Assembly (NCBI GenBank): GCA_028752905.1
Contig: JAQNBH010000009.1
Location: 47,105,165-47,169,164, forward strand
DNA: 64,000 nt
Reading direction: 5' to 3'
Source of the DNA: Cladorhizidae sp. MBARI D1340-BT2
Taxonomy: Eukaryota; Porifera; Demospongiae; Poecilosclerida; Cladorhizidae
Positions within the stretch are counted from its first letter, which is position 1, and each line of letters opens with the position of its first letter. A program made the translations under genes and the position numbers. This document shows, in pieces, positions 55,990-64,000 of this stretch. The notes under the pieces are model-generated. The model searched no databases. It was not told the DNA's origin and saw only the letters and a list, made by a program, of their open reading frames with translations.

Positions 55990-57258
55990 GCATACACATG
56001 ATCACAATGTTTCTACAGGACTGTACTTATAAATCCTTTCATGTACTGGCTAGCATCTTCATCAAAGTCCTCTACTTCGTTTATGGATGCTAAGGCACGG
56101 AGTTTTCTCAGTGTGCACACGTTGTACTTGTTAGTTTCTGGTTGATATGTAAGCCACTTTGTCAACATGAGCTGCAGCTGAATTTGTTACTGGGCAGACA
56201 TTGTGCGTGATTATTCTGGTTCATCTACATCGTCCTTGTGCACTGGTTCTGGAGCAACATAGTCACAGATTTCATCTGACTTTAGCCTGAAGCCGGGATC
56301 ATTGGCATCGCTCTTTAGACAGGGGTGGATCTCATCTTTATCCTTGCTACATCCCTACTCCTGGAAATCATTGAGGAATTCTCCCACATCATCATTTTCA
56401 ACATCACATCTGCTCAACTGCCACCTTCTTTGCTCTGACCTGATGGCTGGAGGGCGAAGATCTTCCTCCTGTTTTGTATTGTGTATGCCTCAATTTCATC
56501 CCAAGACTCGGCAACAAGATCTGCCCCAACCTTGACTTCAGAAAGTCCACAACAGACTCACCATTTTCTTCCTCTTCTTCAGGAGTCCTCTCAACCATTT
56601 CTTCCTGTATCGACGTTTGAGTGCTTCAAGTCCATACCCATAGGTTGGATCAAGGATGGCATTTAGTGGCATGTATTGGGCAGTAATCTTTCCATCATCA
56701 TTGGTAAGTTCTCCGACACCAAAACAGCTTTCTCTTCCAAGGTAGGATCATGGCACCATGTGTAGGAAATCTGAGAGGACGTCCATGCATTCTTCTGGCC
56801 TGATACTGCACAGGTAACAAGCCCCATCTGCAAACGTCTGAAACATCTAGGACGTTTTGCTTTGGCACTGAGCTGGCATCTGCACCAGCATGGATGGTGA
56901 CTTGCTCTTTGCTCTTCTTCCTCCCATCAGCTGCTGATTGTTCACAAGAAGCAGCAAATGTCTTTGCTGGTAACAGACGAAAGTTGGTTCCAGTTCCATC
57001 ACAAGTTGGTTCCAGTTCCATCACAAGTTGGTTCCAGTTCCATCACAATTAAAGATCTGATTGTGAGTAAGCTGGTGCTCTTCAACACATCCAGCCAAAG
57101 AGGAGATCACCCTCCTTGTTTGAGGATAATTTCTCCCCTTGAAGTAACAAATTACGAATTCCATGCTTCTTGCTGAGCCTCCACTGCCAGACCAGCTCCA
57201 GACAAATCTGATGGTGTCCCATACAACTTCTCATGCAGTTGGACTCTTTCTCGCACAA
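55990..57258 (-). pseudogene. Tigger/pogo-type DDE transposase pseudogene
   Basis: Minus-strand pieces in several frames: RERVQLHEKLYGTPSDLSGA (near 57230), FRLLPAKTFAASCEQSAADG and RKKSKEQVTIHAGA (56980-56890), a SLIQPMG...LKHS block resembling the conserved NxxxLIQPMDQGVI segment (about 56650), then an acidic C terminus (DEICDYVAPEPVHKDDVDEP). This order fits the DDE_1 domain of Tigger/pogo/CENP-B-like transposases. Many stops and frameshifts make it a clear pseudogene. A 20-bp direct triplication (GTTGGTTCCAGTTCCATCAC) lies at 56993-57050. Confidence 0.6.
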
Positions 57259-59712
57259 CATCAGCGAGAGACGGGTACACCCTCCAAACATCAGCCCAGA
57301 GATGGGCACACTCTCCAAACATCAGCCCAGAGACGGACACACTCTCCAAACATCATCAGCCCAGAGACGGGCACGCCCTCCAAATATCAGCCCAGAGACA
57401 GGCACACTCTCCTCAGCCCAGAGACGGACACACTCTCCAAACATCATCAGCCCAGAGACAGGCACACTCTCCAAACATCCGCCCAGAGACGGGCATACTC
57501 TCCAAACATCAGCCCAGAGACGGGCACGCCCTCCAAACATCAGCCCAGAGACAGGCACACTCTCCAAACATCAGCCCAGAGACGGACACACTCTCCACAC
57601 ATCATCAGCCCAGAGACAGGCACACTCTCCAAACATCCGCCCAGAGACTGGCACACTCTCCAAACATCAGCCCAGAGACGGGCACACCCTCCAAACATCC
57701 GCCCAGAGACGGGCACACCCTCCAAAAATCCGCCCAGAGACGGGCACACCCTCCAAACATCCGCCCAGAGATGGGCACACTCTCCAAACATCAGCCCAGA
57801 GACGGGCACACCCTCCAAACATCCGCCCAGGGACGGGCACACTCTCCAAACATCAGCCCAGAGACGGGCACACCCTCCAAACATCAGCCCAGAGATGGAC
57901 ACACTCTCCAAACATCCGCCCAGAGACGGGCACACTCTCCAAACATCCGCCCAGAGATGGGCACACCCTCCAAACATCCGCCCAGAGACGGGCACACTCT
58001 CCAAACATCAGCCCAGAGACGGGCACACTCTCCAAACATCAGCCCAGAGACGGGCACACCCTCCAAACATCCGCCCAGAGACGGGCACACTCTCCAAACA
58101 TCAGCCCAGAGACGGACACACTCTCCAAACATCAGCCCAGAGACGGACACACTCTCTAAACATCAGCCCAGAGACGGGCACACTCTCCAAACATCCGCCC
58201 AGAGACTGGCACACCCTCCAAACATCCGCCCAGAGACGGGCACACTCTCCAAACATCCGCCCAGAGACGGGCACACTCTCCAAACATCAGCCCAGAGACG
58301 GGCACGCCCTCCAAACATCAGCCCAGAGATGGGCACACCCTCCAAACATCCGCCCAGAGATGGGCACACTCTCCAAACATCAGCCCAGAGACGGGCACGC
58401 CCTCCAAACATCCGCCCAGAGACGGGCACACCCTCCAAACATCAGCCCAGAGATGCACACTCTCCAAACATCAGCCCAGAGACGGGCACACACTCCAAAC
58501 ATCCGCCCAGAGACGGGCACACCCTCCAAACATCAGCCCAGAGATGGACACACTCTCCAAACATCAGCCCAGAGACGGGCACACCCTCCAAACATCCGCC
58601 CAGAGACGGGCACACCCTCCAAACATCCGCCCAGAGACGGGCACACTCTCCAAACATCAGCCCAGAGACGGGCACACTCTCCAAACATCAGCCCAGAGAC
58701 GGGCACACTCTCCAAACATCAGCCCAGAGACGGGCACACTCTCCAAACATCAGCCCAGAGATGGGCACGCCCTCCAAATATCAGCCCAGAGACGGGCACA
58801 CCCTCCAAACATCCGCCCAGAGACAGGCACACTCTCCAAACATCAGCCCAGAGACGGGCACACCCTCCAAACATCCGCCCAGAGACGGGCACACCCTCCA
58901 AACATCAGCCCAGAGATGGACACACTCTCCAAACATCAGCCCAGAGACAGGCACACTCTCCAAACATCAGCCCAGAGACGGGCACACCCTCCAAACATCC
59001 GCCCAGAGATGGGCACACCCTCCAAACATCCGCCCAGAGATGGGCACACCCTCCAAACATCCGCCCAGAGACGGGCACACTCTCCAAACATCAGCCCAGA
59101 GACGAGCACACCCTCCAAACATCCGCCCAGGGACGGGCACACTCTCCAAACATCAGCCCAGAGACGGGCACACCCTCCAAACATCAGCCCAGAGATGGAC
59201 ACACTCTCCAAGACGGGCACACCCTCCAAACATCCGCCCAGAGACGGGCACACCCTCCAAACATCCGCCCAGGGACGGGCACACTCTCCAAACATCAGCC
59301 CAGAGACGGGCACACCCTCCAAACATCAGCCCAGAGACGGGCACACTCTCCAAACATCAGCCCAGAGACGGGCACACTCTCCAAACATCAGCCCAGAGAC
59401 GGGCACACCCTCCAAACATCCGCCCAGAGACGGGCACACTCTCCAAACATCCGCCCAGAGACGGGCACACTCTCCAAACATCAGCCCAGAGACGGACACA
59501 CTCTCCAAACATCAGCCCAGAGACGTGCACACTCTCCAAACATCCGCCCAGAGACGGGCACATCCTCCAAACATCCGCCCAGAGATGGGCACACCCTCCA
59601 AACATCAGCCCAGAGATGGGCACACCCTCCAAACATCCGCCCAGAGACGGGCACACCCTCCAAACATCCGCCCAGAGACGGGCACACTCTCCAAACATCC
59701 GCCCAGAGACGG
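57259..59712. repeat. 31-bp minisatellite, part 1
   Basis: The unit is CAGCCCAGAGACGGGCACAC, TCTCCAAACAT, with CCGCC, CACCCTCC, CACGCCCTCC and GATGG variants. It starts directly at the edge of the Tigger-like pseudogene, whose last bases (GAGAGACGGGTACACCCTCC) already look like a unit. No plus-strand frame contains a stop, so three overlapping frames stay open for kilobases. Confidence 0.95.
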
Positions 59713-60282
59713 CAGGGTTGTATACAGAAATTTAGCCAAGGGGGGGGCGAACTTGAGATATGGAAAAATAAGGGGGGGGGCGGAGAGCCTGGATGGTGCG
59801 GAAAGGGGACGTGCACCCTGGGCTTCCGCGTGGAGTACGAAAGTGTTTTACCCACAGGTATTTTTGCAGTACTAACTGTATATTCCCAATTTGCACAAGA
59901 TTGCCTCCATCTGCTTATCGATTCCAGTTTCTACTGCTTCTGTGGAGAGAAGCTTCTCACAGATGAAGATGATCAAGACTCGTTTGCGTAATTCTCTAAG
60001 TGACTGCAGCCTTTCTCACCTTATGAGGATTGCTATAGAGGCACCAGAAGTACTCTCTGAGAGCGACCTTGAAGAGATTGTGGACGTATGGCAGAGAAAA
60101 CCAAGAAGAACCTCAGTTTGACATTCCTATCATTTGAACCTGATATCATAAGCTTATTACACCTTTCTTGTATTACACCTTTCTTGACATTATTTAAAAA
60201 AATATCTCTAATTTCAAGGGGGGGGGGCGAGAATGATACAAGGGGGGGCGAATGCCCCCCGCCCCCCCTAAATACACCCCTG
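59713..60282 (+). mobile_element. internally deleted hAT copy in the 31-bp array
   Basis: 570 bp starting CAGGGTTGTATACAG and ending TACACCCCTG, flanked by GACGG (59708-59712 and 60283-60287). About 59713-59885 equals the reverse complement of 21180-21352, and the rest equals the reverse complement of 17907-18315; some 2.9 kb between them is missing. Divergence from the full copy is low by eye. Confidence 0.92.
59891..60121 (+). pseudogene. C-terminal remnant of hAT transposase
   Basis: 76 codons read HKIASICLSIPVSTASVERS to the natural stop, identical to the end of the 728-residue transposase. It keeps the hAT dimerisation helix region with the catalytic Glu but lacks everything upstream. 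Confidence 0.85.
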
Positions 60283-60287
60283 GACGG

Positions 60288-63200
60288 GCACACTCTCCAA
60301 ACATCAGCCCAGAGACGGGCACACTCTCCAAACATCAGCCCAGAGACGGGCACACTCTCGAAACATCAGCCCAGAGACGGGCACACTCTCCAAACATCAG
60401 CCCAGAGACGGGCACGCCCTCCAAACATCAGCCCAGAGATGGGCACACCCTCCAAACATCCGCCCAGAGACGGGCACACTCTCCAAACATCAGCCCAGAG
60501 TGGGGCACACCCTCCAAACATCCGCCCAGAGACGGGCACACCCTCCAAACATCAGCCCAGAGATGGACACACTCTCCAAACATCAGCCCAGAGACGGGCA
60601 CATCCTCCAAACATCAGCCCAGAGACGGGCACACCCTCCAAACATCCGCCCAGAGACGGGCACACCCTCCAAACATCAGCCCAGAGACGGGCACACCCTC
60701 CAAACATCCGCCCAGAGACGGGCACACTCTCCAAACATCCGCCCAGAGACGGGCACACTCTCCAAACATCAGCCCAGAGACGGGCACACTCTCCAAACAT
60801 CAGCCCAGAGACGGGCACACTCTCCAAACATCAGCCCAGAGACGGGCACACTCTCCAAACATCAGCCCAGAGACAGGCACACTCTCCAAACATCAGCCCA
60901 GAGACGGGCACGCCCTCCAAACATCAGCCCAGAGACGGGCACACCCTCCAAACATCCGCCCAGAGACGGCCACACTCTCCAAACATCAGTCCAGAGACGG
61001 GCACACCCTCCAAACATCCGCCCAGAGACGGGCACACCCTCCAAACATCATCCCAGAGATGGACACACTCTCCAAACATCAGCCCAGAGACGGGCACACC
61101 CTCCAAACATCAGCCCAGAGACGGGCACACTCTCCAAACATCAGCCCAGAGATGGACACACTCTCCAAACATCAGCCCAGAGACGGGCACACCCTCCAAA
61201 CATCAGCCCAGAGACGGGCACACCCTCCAAACATCAGCCCAGAGACGGGCACACTCTCCAAACATCCGCCCAGAGACGGGCACACCCTCCAAACATCCGC
61301 CCAGTGACGGGCACACTCTCCAAACATCCGCCCAGAGACGGGCACACTCTCCAAACATCAGCCCAGAGACGGACACACTCTCCAAACATCAGCCAAGAGA
61401 CGGGCACACTCTCCAAACATCCGCCCAGAGACGGGCACACCCTCCAAACATCCGCCCAGAGACGGGCACACTCTCCAAACATCCGCCCAGAGACGGGCAC
61501 ACTCTCCAAACATCAGCCCAGAGACGGGCACACTCTCCAAACATCACCCCAGAGACGGGCACATTCTCCAAACATCAGCCCAGAGACGGGCACACTCTCC
61601 AAACATCAGCCCAGAGACGGGCACGCCCTCCAAACATCCGCCCAGAGACGGGCACACTCTCCAAACATCAGCCCAGAGACGGACACACCCTCCAAACATC
61701 CGCCCAGAGACGGGCACACCCTCCAAACATCCGCCCAGAGACGGGCACACTCTCCAAACATCCGCCCAGAGACGGGCACACTCTCCAAACATCAGCCCAG
61801 AGACGGGCACACTCTCCAAACATCACCCCAGAGACGGGCACATTCTCCAAACATCAGCCCAGAGACGGGCACACTCTCCAAACATCAGCCCAGAGACGGG
61901 CACGCCCTCCAAACATCCGCCCAGAGACGGGCACACTCTCCAAACATCAGCCCAGAGACGGACACACCCTCCAAACATCCGCCCAGAGACGGGCACACCC
62001 TCCAAACATCAGCCCAGAGATGGACACACTCTCCAAACATCAGCCCAGAGACGGGCACACTCTCCAAACATCAGCCCAGAGACGGGCACACTCTCCAAAC
62101 ATCAGCCCAGAGATGGGCACACTCCAAACATCAGCCCAGAGACGGGCACACTCCAAACATCAGCCCAGAGACGGGCACGCCCTCCAATCATCCGCCCAGA
62201 GATGGGCACACTCTCCAAACATCAGCCCAGAGATGGGCACACCCTCCAAACATCCGCCCAGAGACGGGCACACCCTCCAAACATCAGCCCAGAGATGGAC
62301 ACACTCTCCAAACATCAGCCCAGAGACGGGCACACCCTCCAAACATCAGCCCAGAGACGGGCACACCCTCCAAACATCAGCCCAGAGACGGGCACACTCT
62401 CCAAACATCAGCCCAGAGACGGGCACACTCTCCAAACATCAGCCCAGAGACGGGCACGCCCTCCAATCATCCGCCCAGAGATGGGCACACTCTCCAAACA
62501 TCAGCCCAGAGATGGGCACACCCTCCAAAACTTCCGCCCAGAGACGGGCACACCCTCCAAACATCAGCCCAGAGACGGGCACACCCTCCAAACATCCGCC
62601 CAGAGACGGGCACACCCTCCAAACATCCGCCCAGAGACGGGCACACTCTCCAAACATCCGCCCAGAGACGGGCACACTCTCCAAACATCAGCCCAGAGAC
62701 GGGCACACTCTCCAAACATCACCCCAGAGACGGGCACATTCTCCAAACATCAGCCCAGAGACGGGCACACTCTCCAAACATCAGCCCAGAGACGGGCACG
62801 CCCTCCAAACATCCGCCCAGAGACGGGCACACTCTCCAAACATCAGCCCAGAGACGGACACACCCTCCAAACATCCGCCCAGAGACGGGCACACCCTCCA
62901 AACATCAGCCCAGAGATGGACACACTCTCCAAACATCAGCCCAGAGACGGGCACACTCTCCAAACATCAGCCCAGAGACGGGCACACTCTCCAAACATCA
63001 GCCCAGAGATGGGCACACTCCAAACATCAGCCCAGAGACGGGCACACTCCAAACATCAGCCCAGAGACGGGCACGCCCTCCAATCATCCGCCCAGAGATG
63101 GGCACACTCTCCAAACATCAGCCCAGAGATGGGCACACCCTCCAAACATCCGCCCAGAGACGGGCACACCCTCCAAACATCAGCCCAGAGATGGACACAC

Positions 63201-63610
63201 TCTCCAAACATCAGCCCAGAGACGGGCACACCCTCCAAACATCAGCCCAGAGACGGGCACACCCTCCAAACATCAGCCCAGAGACGGGCACACTCTCCAA
63301 ACATCAGCCCAGAGACGGGCACACTCTCCAAACATCAGCCCAGAGACGGGCACGCCCTCCAATCATCCGCCCAGAGATGGGCACACTCTCCAAACATCAG
63401 CCCAGAGACGGGCACACCCTCCAAACATCCGCCCAGAGACGGGCACACCCTCCAAACATCAGCCCAGAGATGGACACACTCTCCAAACATCAGCCCAGAG
63501 ACGGGCACACCCTCCAAACATCAGCCCAGAGACGGGCACACCCTCCAAACATCAGCCCAGAGACAGGCACACTCTCCAAACATCAGCCCAGAGACGGGCA
63601 CACTCTCCAT
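60288..63610. repeat. 31-bp minisatellite, part 2
   Basis: Same unit as 57259-59712. Larger blocks recur: about 61500-61700 is repeated at about 61745-61960 and again near 62640-62860, and 62090-62460 recurs at 62990-63360, marked by rare variants such as CACCCCAGAG, CACATTCTCC, TCCAATCATCC and a short GGGCACACTCCAAAC unit. Confidence 0.95.
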
Positions 63611-64000
63611 TCTGTTCTGTTTAAACCACATGTACACAGCATGTCACACTTTTTATCGCCCCCGAGCCTCACTCCCTCTGCCTCCTTATTCCTGCTCATG
63701 TTGGACATATCCTGCTGAAGAGAATCTATTTTTTTTTTGATAGCGGAGATGTGCTCTTACCAACACTGCATCGTTCAACTATGACCTTATATATTTGAGC
63801 TGCTACCAGCAGCTCATTTTAATTAGAACTCATTAGAACTCAATATTTACGCTTCAATCGTGGCAGAGAAACAGCATCTGCACTAGCTTGGGCCCCCATC
63901 ACTGCTTCACGCTCACTAGAAGCTCACGTGCTACGCATGAACTTTGACACTTGACTTGAGAGTCTGGATAATCTAGGATCCGGATATTTAAGGTTCGGAT
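63611..64000. other. right edge, no gene recognised
   Basis: Unique sequence with a T run near 63730 and a short AGCTGCTACCAGCAGCT palindrome near 63799. No coding similarity is seen. Confidence 0.4.

Noticed and set aside
57163..63740. plus-strand frames of up to 1178 codons and many minus-strand frames of 60-150 codons
   Set aside because: They translate the 31-bp array in every frame, and even run through the hAT derivative. Repeat artefacts.

Overview
This looks like AT-rich nuclear DNA of an early-branching animal. The only host gene, at the left edge, is an SLC25A32-type mitochondrial carrier with six introns visible, four of them only about 50-60 bp long in its 3' half. The short introns, the dense minisatellites and the mix of transposons fit a demosponge best. 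That assignment is an inference; a cnidarian or placozoan-grade animal is not excluded.

Layout. 1-8302: eight 3' exons of the carrier gene, with one 5.1-kb and one 2.0-kb intron filled with repeats, a MITE and Penelope-like debris. 8495-23329: a 37-bp array and then a 45-bp array. The 45-bp array was split by a Ty3/gypsy element (11715-17050, near-identical LTRs, -1 frameshift signal) and by an apparently intact hAT transposon (17907-21352). 23656-32470: a 22-bp array, a Penelope-like endonuclease remnant, several 3' fragments of a non-LTR element with a restriction-like endonuclease ending in ATT/AAT microsatellites, and a hammerhead-ribozyme-like motif. 34025-41372: a Merlin/IS1016-type DNA transposon with about 105-bp inverted ends, interrupted by a second LTR retrotransposon (E1, 35476-40899, minus). 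41690-43830: two short-unit minisatellites around a Harbinger-like MITE. 43900-51722: a decayed hAT transposase gene split by E2 (45265-50754, plus), a relative of E1 with identical LTRs. 51950-57258: a hAT-like MITE carrying a TTAA-flanked piggyBac-like element, a 35-bp array with higher-order structure, and a Tigger/pogo transposase pseudogene. 57259-63610: a 6.3-kb array of a 31-bp unit that carries an internally deleted copy of the 17907-21352 hAT.

The strongest new-looking signal is in E1 and E2. Both have LTRs ending TA...TA with 5-bp target duplications, and in each the sequence right after the 5' LTR is complementary to a segment inside that element's own LTR. The two elements differ in this segment, and the complement changes with it. 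This points to Tf1-like self-priming rather than tRNA priming. The neighbouring gypsy element instead has a clear tRNA-Ser-type primer site.

Most very long open frames in this window are translations of minisatellites whose unit length is not a multiple of three and which lack stops. They are not genes.
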